Source: Hypholoma sublateritium FD-334 SS-4
Lineage: Eukaryota > Basidiomycota > Agaricomycetes > Agaricales > Strophariaceae
Direction: 5' to 3'
Length of the DNA: 27,853 nucleotides
NCBI GenBank assembly: GCA_000827495.1
Contig: KN817535.1
Coordinates: 265,016 to 292,868, forward strand
Within the stretch, counting starts at the first letter, position 1; each line of letters starts with the position of its first letter. The notes below the pieces were generated by a model. It did not search any database, was not told the DNA's origin, and saw only the letters and a list, made by a program, of their open reading frames with translations. A program made the translations under genes and the position numbers. Positions 1-11,999 of the stretch are shown here, piece after piece.

Positions 1-2289
1 CGTGCTCATTCAGACAAACGACTTGAAGGATGTGATCTGGCCGACCTACTACTACTACATGCCGCGCACCTTTCCATATTCTGAATCAATCCCATTATTA
101 TTATGTACATTACTTCACTCTTTCACTTCGACTTCGTGTTATGTCATTTCTATACAGTTCTACCTATTACCTTTGCGCTGCGCATGAGGTATCTCTGATT
201 AACCCAAATCCTATAGCGTAAATGCGCAATGTCACAAACACTTCATAAAAATTCCTCTACATAGCCACACGAACATTCGAAATGTGCAATATCATAGCCA
301 ACACATTTTTCTACTCATTCCACGGACCCTCAGCAGCCAGCGCAGCAGGGCGCCACCAAGCGAATTGCGTAGGTGTAGGCTGCTGCTGGCGCGGGCACGC
401 GCGTCCCATCTCTCCGGCATAGCCATTGTAACCTGGGTGAGTGACAGCGCGGATTAAATGAAAATATAGGCTCAGAACGCCGGGCGCGGGCGTGCGGTGG
501 AAATCACAATCTGGGAGGTGGGGATCGTGGACTGAAAGAGCAAGGGCACAATCGGACTGAATTTAGGCTCACCTAATCTAGCGCGATACAGGTATGAGAG
601 GTGAAACGCATCTACCAGACAGTGCTAATCACAGCACACGCAGCGTCGTATCCGACAAGCGCCGTGTCAGCCAGGAATAGAAAAAACTCCACCGATTGCC
701 CTCACTGCGCGCGCTCAGCACAGCGCAGCCCAGCATGCACAAATTTATATTCCATGACGCAGCGTGCGGACGGCACAGCAGGGTGGCGTCACGGGATAGT
801 CTACAATCCAGTCTGCGCTGCTGCTCGGCGCACAGATGAAATAGGAGCAATCGGGAGTGTTTGCGGGGACGGGACGTCGCGGGGCAGCCGCACATCGACA
901 ATGGAGCTGTACCGCACACCGGCGGCACCAACAGGCAATAGAGACCGACGCAGCGGCCATGGTGCACAGAGCGACCGCTGCGCTGGGATGTTTGTTATCG
1001 GAATCGCAGCGGCGCGGATCACTTCCCCAAGTGTCGGCGTCCCAAAGGGAATTTAGAACAGGGAATGGAGGGGGCACATCGACAAATAAGGGTCCTGAAT
1101 CTCGGTAACTCACAGCGTGAATGCAAATTCTATACTGTAAAAATACAATAGATGAATCAGTAGTCGACTGTGTCAGACGTCTGTGAAAGTGGGGAGAAAC
1201 GCGATGAAGTCGACAAGGTCGACATGAATACGAGGCGCACATGGCTATACACGCCAGTACATGGCCAGCGATGAAGCATCCTGACCCCCGTCCCCCACTG
1301 CGCGAAAAGCGCGTCCGCTAGTCCGGGGAGGAGACCTGCTTGGATTGTGTGCTGGCGTGCGCACGGTGCAGGAGTATCTGAAGAGATGCCTATCGAACTA
1401 TAGCCATGATAGTCTCCGATCCGTTCAAGGCGGCGAGAAGAGTGAAGATAACAGACGAATCCCCAAAAGCATGCGCATGCGCAGGTACGTGGACGGGGAT
1501 ATAGTATAATCGTAGACGCACCGTTGAAATTAGCGTCTGCCAGAAACATCGTGTGAGGGGCGATCGCGCAGCTGGAGGTCGGCGTACAGACAAGTAACAG
1601 ATAGGAAGAAAAGTTGTGTAAATCGCACTACGCGATCGGCGGAAGCGCTGCAGAGGTGCGGTTGGAATTGCAAGACGCTGGAGGTATCGAAGTATATCAG
1701 GCTGAGAATCGGCGATATCGAATGAGAATACATGCCTGGGTGACGGTGGGGGGCCGTGCCGCAGAGATTGAGATCAGCGACGAGCCATGTGCATGAGGGT
1801 CGGCCGGCATGTGGGAAGCAGAAAGAGGAAGGGCGGGAGCATGATATCTGGAAGAGAAAAGCGCGATCGTTCTCTGATGAAGCAAATAAGTGCGCACCTC
1901 GTCATCCAAGAACTGTGCCTTCCATCGTAGGTGATGTCGGATGACGTGGCGCAGAAGAAGGACACCAAGATCGTGGGCAGCGAGAGTGAGAGTTAAAAAA
2001 GCAGCGCATTCCAAGGAGGAACGACACGTCATCCCGTACAGTGAATATATAGACGGTCGATGGGAGTAAGTAGCTGCGGGCGGGCGGGACCGCGACGGCA
2101 CCATACATTAAGCTGGAACAATCCGAATTATCCGCCAGGAAAAGCCACGGAACGGCGCAGACCTAGTGGGTAATACATGCTCAGCAGCATGTATGGCGCC
2201 GGCAGGCTGCACCCTATGCCCTCAGGCTGCTGGTGAGAGCGGAATGGACTCCTCGCGTCGAGACTCGATGACGATACATCTTGGTGGCC

Positions 2290-2317
2290 AGCTCACGGTC
2301 GCGTGACCGGGCCGAGC
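2290..2317. repeat. 28-bp dispersed element with hairpin, copy 1
   Basis: The element reads AGCTCACGGTCGCGTGACCG followed by GGCCGAGC. It holds a short imperfect palindrome (CGGTC, loop GCGT, GACCG). A second copy lies at 4010-4037 in the same orientation and differs at two positions. The flanks of the two copies are not alike beyond a few bases, so this is a short conserved core rather than a long duplication. Confidence 0.7.
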
Positions 2318-4009
2318 CGGGCTTAGTCGAAAACGCGAAACGCGTCCACAGGCGTCCACGCGCTGGCGGCGATGTCTAGTCGTGCCGCGCCCAGCTGATG
2401 CAGAATATTTTAGAGTATATCATGCGCTGAAGATTGCGCACTTGCCTTTTCAAAAATATGCTAGCTGTCACGCACGCTGCGCCATGACAACATGATGTAT
2501 GTAAAATTATTAACGCTAGCGGGAATATGAGGCAGCCATATTCCTATGCTCACCGGGTGCCTGTTGGCTGTGGTCAGGGATACGTGGTAAGTGGTTAATA
2601 ATATTGAAAACATGCCATTCGGTTCTCGCGCCGAGTCAGACGGCTGCGCAGATATTCAGATACTCCTTGAACCAGAGAACTGGTTAAAATATAAGTGTGG
2701 CCCGAAACGAAAGATTATGTTGCTATACACGCAGGACTTCGAACCCAATCAGCTCATAACTGTATGACCTCCGGAATCCATGACACGAGAAGCGTATCAG
2801 TTTGCGCGAGGGTTAAATGAGCCAGCGATTCTGTGTTGGCGCGCATGCAGCGCCGCACGAAAATAGAATGGGGAAATAGACTTTGGCAGTGAAGAGCGGC
2901 GCGACGTGGGGCGTGTACGATGACACGCTCACGTCGACGCGAAAGTAGCGTACACGTCGCAGCGTTCAGAACGGCTGGCACAAAAAACTACCCTGTGCCG
3001 GCGGAGATTCCGGAGGCTTATGTATCCCGCCGCCCCACAGGGCGCAAAGCATGTTGATGCGCCGCTGCGACAAGCGTGAAATAAGGCATTGCGCCACCTC
3101 GCGCCGGCTAGAGGAATAAGCGCGGATGCAGCGTGAACTTGGAGAGAATTGAGGAAAGGATTTACGTCGCCCGGCGGGAGCGTGAATTCGCGGGCTCATG
3201 GGCTACGGAGAACGACACGGAGAAGTGCGGGACGCACCGATGATGGCAAAATCTCCCTACATGAAAGCGCGTTGCGGTCCGCGCGATTGTGGGCGACGGG
3301 CAGAATTGATGTCCGCTGGGTTCCGCAGGGATGGGTGATGATAATAAGCGGGAAGGTCTCGCGGTACGGACAGACTTCTGTTAACACTCTAGAGATATGT
3401 CGTGGAGGAAAGGGGAAGGGGACTATGAGAGTGGGTGGGAATAGAGATTGGTAGCGTCAAGAAAGGTGACCGTACCTCAGGGGGAGATGTGCTGGCAGCT
3501 GCGCAGCCCACGGTACAGCAGGAAAGGACATCATAGAGAAAGAGAGAGGATGACGTAGCGTCTGAAAATATCACTCAATGTATGATCGAGCAACAGAACA
3601 CGCACCTAGTTACTTCAGAAATGAGCTTTCCGTGCACGGACAGAGGATGGGAACCATGCGATGACGTGGCGAAGATCACAATTACATTCAGAAGAAGAGC
3701 CAGCAGGATGAGCGATGGTGCGGCAGATGACTGCGATACGTCTCGGGAAGTGGACACTGGACGGGGGGCGGGACTGCGCAAGGGACGGCATGTCGCCCTG
3801 ATGGCACTGCACAATCGAACGGGCAAATATCCGCGAGGCGCACGCGCAGGGCACGGAAACTACAGAGAGCATACTTATGAGACACTCGAAGCGTATGGTA
3901 CTATCGGGATGCATGGCGAGGAAACAACGAGGAAAGGCTCTGTGACATCCGATATCGATGGCAAATCAATGGCCTAGAGACCTTGTCTGGATCGGCACAT
4001 CCCGATAGC

Positions 4010-4037
4010 AGCCCACGGTCGCGTGACCGCGCCGAGC
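4010..4037. repeat. 28-bp dispersed element with hairpin, copy 2
   Basis: Second copy of the element at 2290-2317, with 26 of 28 positions identical and the CGGTC/GACCG arms intact. A shorter echo (GAGCCCACGGTTCACGCC) is present near 14879. It may be the surviving core of a transposon end or of a protein-binding palindrome; the sequence does not decide between these. Confidence 0.7.
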
Positions 4038-4054
4038 GCTCCGCACACATACGC

Positions 4055-4354
4055 TTAGAAGGCACGAAGCGCCCCTGTGGCATTTGACCGGGACGTCTGA
4101 TATCTGACTGCACACGCCGTAGGAGGATTCAGATCCAGAGGTACGTCCTGAAGCCATGCAAGATCAACAGGAAAATCAGGCGGCGTCGGGCAGCACAACT
4201 CGAACTCTACCTTCTGGACCAATGGCCGGGAGAACCAGAACACGGAATCGGCTGTCCATCCCGGGTGCGTTTTCATCATCCCAGGATTACTCACATACCA
4301 CATAGCCCTTCTAAATTGCCTCTCTTGACTATCGCAGCACCCATGTTCCCCCAT
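4055..4354 (-). CDS. Orphan coding fragment, unknown function
   Basis: I do not recognise this frame. It opens with ATG (4354-4352) and runs 99 codons to a stop. Unlike the other frames nearby, its composition is protein-like: it is rich in Trp, Phe, Pro and Asp, has no low-complexity run, and contains segments such as RAMWYVSNPGMMKTHPGW and PPDFPVDLAWLQDVPLDLNP that read like a folded domain. No splice partner or neighbouring exon was found. It may be one exon of a gene, a gene remnant inside the repeat mosaic, or a chance frame. Support is from composition only. Confidence 0.3.
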   Translation of the reverse strand: MGEHGCCDSQERQFRRAMWYVSNPGMMKTHPGWTADSVFWFSRPLVQKVEFELCCPTPPDFPVDLAWLQDVPLDLNPPTACAVRYQTSRSNATGALRAF

Positions 4355-4459
4355 ATTCTATCCTCAGACGCCGGCGGCGCCAGTTCCGGACCTCCCACCA
4401 TTCATCACGCGTATGCCCAGCGCATTCCTGTGCCACGTATTCGACGGACGTGGCCTGAG

Positions 4460-7400
4460 GTGGACTGGTAGGATACGGCGTTGCAAGAGGGAGCATGATC
4501 CAGAGAATTTTGGTCGCACAAGCATGTGCGTACGGACTGTTCCAGTATCTGTGTATCTTATTATATTACTTGTATTCTTTTCGAAGCGGTTTGATATGAT
4601 ATTCCGTTTTAAGTATATCTTGTAATTACCGTTTATATTTTATGTGCTTTGTTGTTATGGATGCGCAACAACGTGTAGATGATATGCCTGAGGGATAGTC
4701 CCAACACAGCGATCCTGCTCTCCCCACAGCGCGCTCAGCCCAGCGTAGATACCAATGGTACTTGTGGTCCCTTGACGTGGCACGCATACAAAGCAGCCTG
4801 CCGGCGTCGCGGGAGAGTACAGTCATAAAGTCTGCGCTGGTGCGCGCCGCGCCGCAGTATAGAGAAGAGATATTGTGGGAGGATGGGTGTAGGGGCGAAG
4901 AGAAGGTGATCACGAACAGAGATGAAGTGTAGCCAACTGCATCAAACTAACGAAAACCGCAGCGTGAATTACGCGTGGAGCATTGAGTCCGTTTGGGGAG
5001 TCTTTTGTTCTCGAGTTACAGCCGTGCGGCCGTGGAAAGCGCCAGGCTCACGTAACGAACGTAGGATAGGGAACCTATGAAATATATAGACGCACCGCAG
5101 AGGCAAGAGTCCTCATCTGTGCGTGTACTTGGGCTGAAAATGACGCATCTCTTGTAAGAATCACTTGAATATAATGTGCTGAGTGAAGATTAGTAGATAG
5201 CGGATGAAGATGTCAGCTAGGGCGAAAGACGTACCACAATCCACACCGAAGAGCCATATCATATGTATATCAATTAACTCAACAGAGGAAAGTGAATGCA
5301 GTTGAGGAAAAGGGGTGCGCAATATGGCATAGTATCTGTGCATGGAGACGAAACCGCATATATCATAACTACAATAATCCCCGCGCGCGTGCCTCATTAA
5401 TGGACAGAGGCGGCCGCACGGGGGTGGTATATCCACAGGGCCCCGTCTCGACGCAGTAGATGTGTGCTTGATGGGCAGGCACGGCGGAAGCGTAGGATTC
5501 GGCTTTGCGCTTTTCCAGAGTCAATCATTAAGATTCCAGAGCGCAAGAGGGATTAAGAGCGTTCAGTAGACGCAGTCTGTGTCAGCCTGCCGCGGAAGCC
5601 CTAGGCGGGGAGTTCGTCATACACATCCCTCTCACTCGCAGCGCGTCAATGTGGTCTCACGGATGCTTTGCGGTAGGGTGTCTCGCACGGATCCGCGGCA
5701 GGGACAAATGATTGCATAGCACACACGGCAGAAATAACGAGAATGCAGAGTGAACGGTGGTCGTTGCGAGCCTGAAATAGTTGAGATGTCGAGATGGTGG
5801 TAAATACCCAGGTCACAAAATCGACGGCGGCACATAAGTCTGAGAGGCAAATGTGGGTAAGATTCTGAAGATCCTCGAGACGCGCATTCGGAGATAAGAA
5901 TATCACCGTTTACAGTTGCAAGGGGCCATCCCGTTTCTGCGCCGCTGTATCCGTGAGCTGAACACAGGTCCAAGTTTAAGCACATATGTCCAACGCACAC
6001 TGCACCAGAGGCGGAACAGGTGAGCGGGAGTGCTGAAGGTATATGGATCTCCTGCAGCTCAGTGGATAACACGGCACGCAGGGACAGTACAACACAGCCC
6101 CAGGTGGCATACGAGGACGCCGATGATACTGAGGGCGTCCTGGGTCATCCATCTTGTAGAGAGAATGAACAGTCGTCCACGGTTCGGGTAGCAGGACAGT
6201 GGACGATATATGGAAAAATGCATATCGATAACATCGATAACGGCTTCGCTCTCAGGCCATCGCATCCGGGTCGCACACCCACGCATATTGTCTGGACAGT
6301 ATCCACGACACGTGTGTTGATTCAGACTTTTCTTCACGTCGTGCTCCGTGTCTGTGTACATTGGTACAATGTTCATAGCAAATTTAGGACTTCAGCATTG
6401 TCATATTTTGTAATCTGAAACTAGTATGCGGAAGGGTATTTGGAGGAAGTAAATTATATTTCGTATAATTATACCTCGCTGACACAAATATCTACTCGAC
6501 CAGGATAAACCATTTATGAAAGATTTTGAATAGCGATGCTCATAATGATCTATGAAATTTAGTATAACATAAATTACTTTTATCAAGCTCTCCAACACTG
6601 TAATTTATCAATCCACGCCATCCATTGACTACCCCATGATAAATCCACCCTCCTTAGCACACCGAATATATATCAACCAAGGCATGCCGGAAGATACCTT
6701 CCCGGTCAATCACGTTCAATCTGCGCCGCCGAAACATCCAGTAGTACGCTGTGGTGGTCTGTGCGGTGGATTGAAGCCCATGTACAGGGTGCCAACCGGC
6801 GTCAAGAGCTCAACCGGAAGCTCACATCCCGGACTGCTACCAGAATACCCAACTGGAGTATATGTACATGTCAGCAAGATATTCTGTAAATAGAAATAAT
6901 TGGATACAGACGGGCGGGGAATGCACGTGTAAATCTGACGGACCGGCAGAGGTGTGGACTGCTGTGGGTGTCAGTCCTTCGACCCAAGGCGAGGGCGGCA
7001 GTTGATACGCTCAGCCGCGATCCGTGCTGTTGGGATTCCTGTATTTTTGATATTGTCCTCGTTTCCGTTACGTTTTAGGAGGAGATTAAACTGACACGTG
7101 GGGTAGTGGACGGTGTCACCCGCGTCCATCCGGTATCAGTGCAGAGGCTGTGCCCCTGTCGAGGCGGCTGGGTGCATGACATGTCAGATATGGATACTGC
7201 GATGCTGAGAGAAGGACAAAATGCACCAGGTATAACCGAGCAAAGTCGCTGCGTTGGAACATTTATTGTCGTCAGTGAGTGGCAGAAATTCAATGAAGAT
7301 ATAAGCGTGAAGGGGGAAAGGTATAGGCTAGTCATTTTGGGCACTAGAATTAAGGAGGAATGTGTGCTATACTATTTAGATGTTGAATGTGCCCCTTATA

Positions 7401-8297
7401 ACCAAATTTCTATCGCTCCCGGTGTATTCTGTGCGCTTCTCCGAGCTTTTCAAATGCAACAAAGACCCCGGTCCTATTTTATCCTTATGCAGATAATTAC
7501 TGTGAAAGAATATATCTGACAAGGTTTGCGTTTGCGTGGGGATAAATACCATGCGATCCGACCAGAAATTTGTAGCTGGTTGTGGGCGCTTTAGGCGTGT
7601 TCTACAAAATGAAACAAAGAAGCTGTCAAATTCATTCATATTTCAAACCGTCTGTCGCAATGTATCGCATGCACTACTGATAACTATTTTAGAGCCTCAC
7701 AAATGCTTCCATTGTTTTCATCTCTCCAAGAATATAAGCTGCCATTGTCCTTGTTTACCACCGAGCGCGGCACACTGAAAGAAATACCTCCGTCTCATTA
7801 TCCTCGTTTGTCTTCAAGATCGCATGGTGCGGTGAGCCCATGCACCTTTTGTTTCTAATTGACATCTTGAAATTATTATGGCTAGTATCTCCGCTCCTTG
7901 GGACATTCAGATACGATCTACTCTGTAATGTACGCCGTCAGTATTTGAAGACTTAGCCCGCCACAGCGTTCCGGCACTGTTAATTTCTTTGAAAATCCAT
8001 TAAAAGTAGGACGTACAAAGATGGTGACATGTTTTAGGAGGCAGGGTTATTGGTGTTCCGTCTATCACAGACATTTCCAAAGCGTTTCTGAGTAGCTCTC
8101 GAGCGTCTGAGGGGACTTGGAGGGGACAATTGATGGGCCCGGTTCCGGTTGCTGCAATATGCCGAGAGCCGGACCTCGGCAATAAGCGGAGAACTGTTCC
8201 GACCCAATGCTCCCACAGTCCCACTCCTTGCAGCTTTCTTCCACTGTCTCCCATGCTGTGATACACCAAACCACTTTGAGGAGTGACATCACGCTAG
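4460..8297. other. No supported gene; AT-rich and relic stretches
   Basis: AT-rich patches (about 4550-4680 and 6400-6620) alternate with mixed sequence. Short frames occur on both strands, but none shows a recognisable domain or consistent exon structure. The longest protein-like one lies on the plus strand within 7081-7519, and its only ATG starts are internal (the first gives a product beginning MSDMDTAM). I leave it as unsupported. A 19-bp string at 7273-7291 recurs exactly at 14121-14139. Confidence 0.45.
7273..7291 (+). repeat. 19-bp exact repeat, copy 1
   Basis: CAGTGAGTGGCAGAAATTC is present here and again at 14121-14139 in the same orientation. In both places one frame reads SEWQKF, which could mean a shared ancestral coding fragment or a shared transposon relic. 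The flanks differ. Confidence 0.6.
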
Positions 8298-8910
8298 GTG
8301 CGCAACCATGAACTACGTCACTTTACCGTCGAAGATCCTGTCCACCCCTCGCGCGCCGCCTGTCGTTCGCCGTGCTTATTCTCGACCATACACCCATCAC
8401 TGAATGCACACTGCTCCTCCGATCCCTCAACCCCCCCACTCCCATGCGGCTGCCGCATCGGTCCAGCTTCCACCGGCATCCCCCACTGTTCTGCTCTGTT
8501 CGGACGCGTATTGAGCGGCCGTCAGGTCTTCTGTGGTTTGGAAAAACACGGAGGCTCTCTGGACCGACGACGACCCAATACACCATATATTGCGCCTTCC
8601 ACCTCTCATGCGCGTTCTTCCCGTCCCAGCTCCGCGTTCTCCCTCGATCGTGGCCTTTCTGTGATGATACCGGTAAGTTGGCCTAAAGTAAGGCCATATA
8701 TGTCGACTAAGCGTAAAAACACAGGGAAGCGCATTCGTAAGGCCACAGTGGCATTATGGTGGCCCTTTCAGGTACTTAAGCTCGCCGTCGCGGTCGCTCA
8801 TGCCCACTTTCAACTGGGTCCTAACGAACTTGTAGGTTTGTACTTACGCTTCATCCAACCCGATTTCGTACGCTTCAAAAACGACAGCATCACCTCCATA
8901 GCCCACGAGG

Positions 8911-9561
8911 ATGAGATACGACATCCTCGACTTTGTAGACACTGCGCAGTGCGACCCGCCTCTCATATCGCACCCCATATGCGCGCAGAGGCAAGCTGGA
9001 CTCGCGCGCGACTGGCGCGAATACCAGCACCCCCTTGGCCACGCATATTTTTACAATGCCACCCTCCGCATTCTTACCACCGAAGATCTGCGCAACCCCG
9101 AGATCCTGCAGCGCCTTCTCACCGCACACACCGCGCGCATTGCGTGCGACCCGCTTGCGGACCGTCTCCCGACCGACGCCGAGTTCGTCATCGCCGACGG
9201 CGCGGTGCGCGACGTGCACTCGCGCCTCGCGGGCGTGTCGTACCACTTCGACGACGACGCTGGGCTGAGCGACGCGCCGAAGGCGGCGTTCTGGGCGCAT
9301 ATGGCCGCGTTCCCGGCGCACAGCCGCCACCTGCCGCCGCATACGGAAAGCGCGTTTGTACGCGCGCTGGATGCCGCCCGCGCCCGGGCGGCGAGGGGGG
9401 TGTTGTCCGGCTTGGCTGATCAGGAGATCCACTGGATCAGCGAGCAGTATCGGGGGTTTCTGGTGCAGCGCCAGCAGGGAATGAATGTCACTGCGCTGCT
9501 TTCGTGGCTTATTGGCGTCGTCATGCCACAAATTGGGCCGGTAGGGGGAAGCATCAGTTGA
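8911..9561 (+). CDS. WW-like domain protein (agaricomycete type), N- and C-termini uncertain
   Basis: The frame starts at an ATG just after an in-frame TAG and gives 216 residues. Residues 35-63 look like a degenerate WW domain: Trp35, a Gly at 43, the aromatic strand YFYN at 46-49, then Thr and Pro, but the second Trp is missing. Residues 127-181 (FWAHMAAFPAHSRHLPPHTE, then a helical stretch ending in EQYRGF) resemble the conserved region that follows the WW-like part in a large agaricomycete family, as I recall it. Residues 194-206 begin a hydrophobic segment that could be membrane-inserted, but a TGA ends the frame at once, so the C-terminus may be truncated. Upstream exons between 8300 and 8900 are possible; I could not build a convincing one. 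The coding strand is very GC-rich at third positions, which also opens long antisense frames. Function is unknown. Confidence 0.6.
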   Translation: MRYDILDFVDTAQCDPPLISHPICAQRQAGLARDWREYQHPLGHAYFYNATLRILTTEDLRNPEILQRLLTAHTARIACDPLADRLPTDAEFVIADGAVRDVHSRLAGVSYHFDDDAGLSDAPKAAFWAHMAAFPAHSRHLPPHTESAFVRALDAARARAARGVLSGLADQEIHWISEQYRGFLVQRQQGMNVTALLSWLIGVVMPQIGPVGGSIS

Positions 9562-9834
9562 TATCACCTAGACATAAGTAACGCTGAACCTTTATTATGT
9601 TACGCTCTGCTAGATATTGTCATAAAATATGTTGAACCGCACGCGCGAGACTGTTGTCATTTCACCTTGTAATTTTGACACGTCGTGGAGAAGCGCGCGT
9701 TTGGAATGAGATCCCACCCATATCAATTAACGTTCAGCTGGAAAATCAGTCATACAATGGAAATCCCCAACATGGTGGCCCATTACACGAGGCGCGCCGC
9801 CAAACAGTCGGCCAAAGTGCCACCTCTGGGCCAT

Positions 9835-9841
9835 TATAAAT
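9835..9841 (+). promoter_or_regulatory. TATA box of the FHA-kinase gene
   Basis: TATAAAT stands about 136 bp before the kinase ATG and is followed by pyrimidine-rich stretches (TTCTTGCCCTTCATCC), a usual look for a fungal transcription start region. Known from fungal promoters in general; no direct evidence for use here. Confidence 0.5.
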
Positions 9842-9976
9842 TTGCCCACACGTTCTTGCCCTTCATCCGTTGAACATATCATCCACCGTCGTCAGCTCCG
9901 CACAACAAGACGCAGCGCGTCTTCTCCTCATCCAGTACCCCACGGCGACGATCCCACCATCCAACATTACTCAACG

Positions 9977-11912
9977 ATGCTACCATCCCGATCCCCGCGA
10001 AAGGCGCCTTCCCCACAAAAACCGCCCGCATCAGCGGCGAAGCCGACCGAGTACAAGGGGCGCGGCATACTCTTCCTCCTCCCGGACAAGCGGAAGCACG
10101 CGCCACTCGGATTGGTGAATGCAGGGCAGACAATAACGATCGGCCGCGGGCAGTCGAACGAGGTGCAGGTGCAGGGGTGGACAACGTGTACGTTCTATTA
10201 TTTGTGGTGTTTCGGTGCGCGGCTGCTGAGAGCGTGTGTAGGTCTGTATCACGCTACCATTGGGATCGAAATGCGCAAGGGGGAGAAGGTAGTAGTGTTG
10301 AGGAACCAGTCGCAGACCGGGACGTTCGTAAGTATTATCGCTCCCTCACTCGTGCACTACTTGAATTCACTTACATTCTCGCTGCTTCCAGGTAAACGAC
10401 TGCCTCGTCCCAGACAGCGGGACCGTGCTTGCTGACGGGGACGAGATCAGAGTGGGAAACCGGTTCCACGACGAGAATGACATGAACCGTGTGTCCCCGT
10501 CGCGTCGCCTCCCACCTTAATGTCCTCTGATTCATACACAGGATTCACATACCGCGAATCCTCCACTGCTTCACCGCCCGCGGCCGTCTTCGAGCACTAT
10601 GAGCTAGGCACTGCGCTGGGCAGCGGCTGCTACGGCGTCGTCCGGCGCGCGCTGCATAAGGCGACGGGGGCGTGGGTCGCGGTGAAGACCATCAATCCGA
10701 AGGATTCGGTGCGGCGTGCAGGAGAGAGCGGGCAGGAGGTCGCGCGGCGGGAGGTCACTTCGCTTGAGCGCCTGCGCCACCCGCATATCGTGAAGGTGCT
10801 GGAACATTTCATGTGCGTCGGTGATAGCAAACTTTGTAAGTGACCATTTTGTCTGTGTGCATTTCCTTTGTGGATGCTGAACGGTGGTCAGATATCGTGA
10901 TGGAGCTCGTGGAACACGGGGATCTTTACCACTATGCGTGGAAGATGAGAGGCTTGTGTGAGTCGTGATTTTCGCTCGCCTGTATCTGTCTGATAGTATT
11001 TTGTACAGCGGAGAGCGTCATGCAGGACGTCGTGTACCAAATTTCCAGCGCGATGGCCGTACGTCTCTTTCCCGCGTCTCATAGAATTAAATTAGCTCAC
11101 TAAAAATACAGTACGTCCATTCAATGAACATCGCTCACCGCGACCTCAAGCCCGAAGTACGTCTCCTCTCTCCTTCGCCCATGTCACCCGATTCTCACCT
11201 AAAAGTACGTAGAATATACTCCTGCATTCTATCGACCCAATCTGGGTGAAGATCGCCGACTTCGGCGAGGCAAAGCTGCGCGGGGGAAACATCCGCCTGA
11301 AGTCCATCGTCGGCACGGTGGGCTACGTCGCACCCGAGGTCGGGAGGAAGAGCGGGTACTCGACTCAAGTAGATTGTTTTAGTCTCGGCGGGATTTTGTT
11401 CAATGGGTGCGTCTGTGATTTCTTATTCATGGTACTGGTACCGATGTCACACCCCCAGGTTGACGACTGAGGTTCCATTCTCGTCCCCGACAAATCCAGA
11501 TGGAATTCTAGTGCACATCGAGACACGTACACTCGATCTAACCTACCTGGATGGGGTCGAAGCGTCCGAAGAAGGTACTGTTTTTCATCAATGCGCAGCA
11601 ACACGTACACCGCTGACCTCCCTGCGCATATGTTTAGTCACCAACCTTATTAAGCGCCTGCTTGCGACCGACCCCAAAGACCGCCCAACAATGCAGGAGA
11701 TCCCACTGTGTCCGTGGTACGAGGGTTACCAGGCGGTGCTCACGCACACGGAGGAGGAGTATGATGTGAACATGAAGGTAATACGGCGCCGAGGGGAGCT
11801 GAAGCGGTCGCACGCGCTGGCGATGGTTCCGGAAGAGAAAGACGGGAAGGCGGGGCCGGCGGATGTGGAGATGGGGCCGTCGACTCCGCTTAGGAAACGG
11901 AGGCTCAAGTAG
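9977..11912 (+). CDS. FHA-domain Ser/Thr protein kinase, CHK2/Cds1/Rad53-like
   Basis: Ten exons fit in frame: 9977-10187, 10242-10327, 10392-10488, 10542-10835, 10892-10957, 11009-11058, 11112-11156, 11213-11406, 11459-11574 and 11638-11912. Every intron is GT-AG and the product is 477 aa. An FHA domain (about residues 28-115) carries Gly56-Arg57, His74, Asn92 and TGTFVN at 96-101. The kinase domain (about 150-410) has the glycine loop GSGCYG (158-163), Lys180 in VAVK, helix-C Glu202, HRDLKPEN (277-284), DFG (299-301) and APE (323-325). The tail ends in the basic RKRRLK, a possible nuclear signal. FHA plus kinase is the plan of checkpoint kinases, which bind phosphothreonine and act in the DNA damage response in the nucleus. 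Odd points: the FHA Ser of SxxH is Cys71, the Asn before GT is Thr96, there is no N-terminal SQ/TQ cluster, and the protein is short. It could therefore be a divergent paralogue rather than the main checkpoint kinase. Confidence 0.93.
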
Positions 11913-11999
11913 GCGGTGCTGTGCGATGCGCGGATGATTTTGTATGCGGGTGGTTCTCGAGCGCTGTGGACGGGGAATTGATGAGGGGTCAGGTCCATT

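Larger units (their letters stand above)
1..4054. other. Gene-poor relic/repeat mosaic, no supported gene
   Basis: No open frame here has the features of a real gene: the frames are short, overlap one another on both strands, have odd composition (Arg/Cys/Ser rich) and lack matched splice sites or recognisable motifs. The sequence contains degenerate copies of elements seen elsewhere in the window. The stretch at about 785-832 resembles 4803-4852, and the string ATGACGTGGC recurs near 1940, 3660 and 17743. A 28-bp element at 2290 recurs at 4010. I read it as old, heavily mutated dispersed repeat sequence. Confidence 0.5.

Noticed and set aside
600..2110. Cluster of overlapping open frames on both strands
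   Set aside because: Composition is Cys/Arg/Ser-rich, none is longer than its antisense partners, and there are no splice sites or motifs. They look like chance frames in relic DNA.
2734..2746. tRNA B-box-like string (GGGTTCGAAGTCC on the minus strand)
   Set aside because: The T-arm does not pair around it, and no A box or acceptor stem is found at the right distance.
8298..9567. Long open frames on the plus strand (8298-9419) and minus strand (8890-9567) over the WW-like gene
   Set aside because: They overlap the WW-like frame in other frames and exist because of its high GC at third positions. Their products are Arg/Pro/His-rich with no domain.
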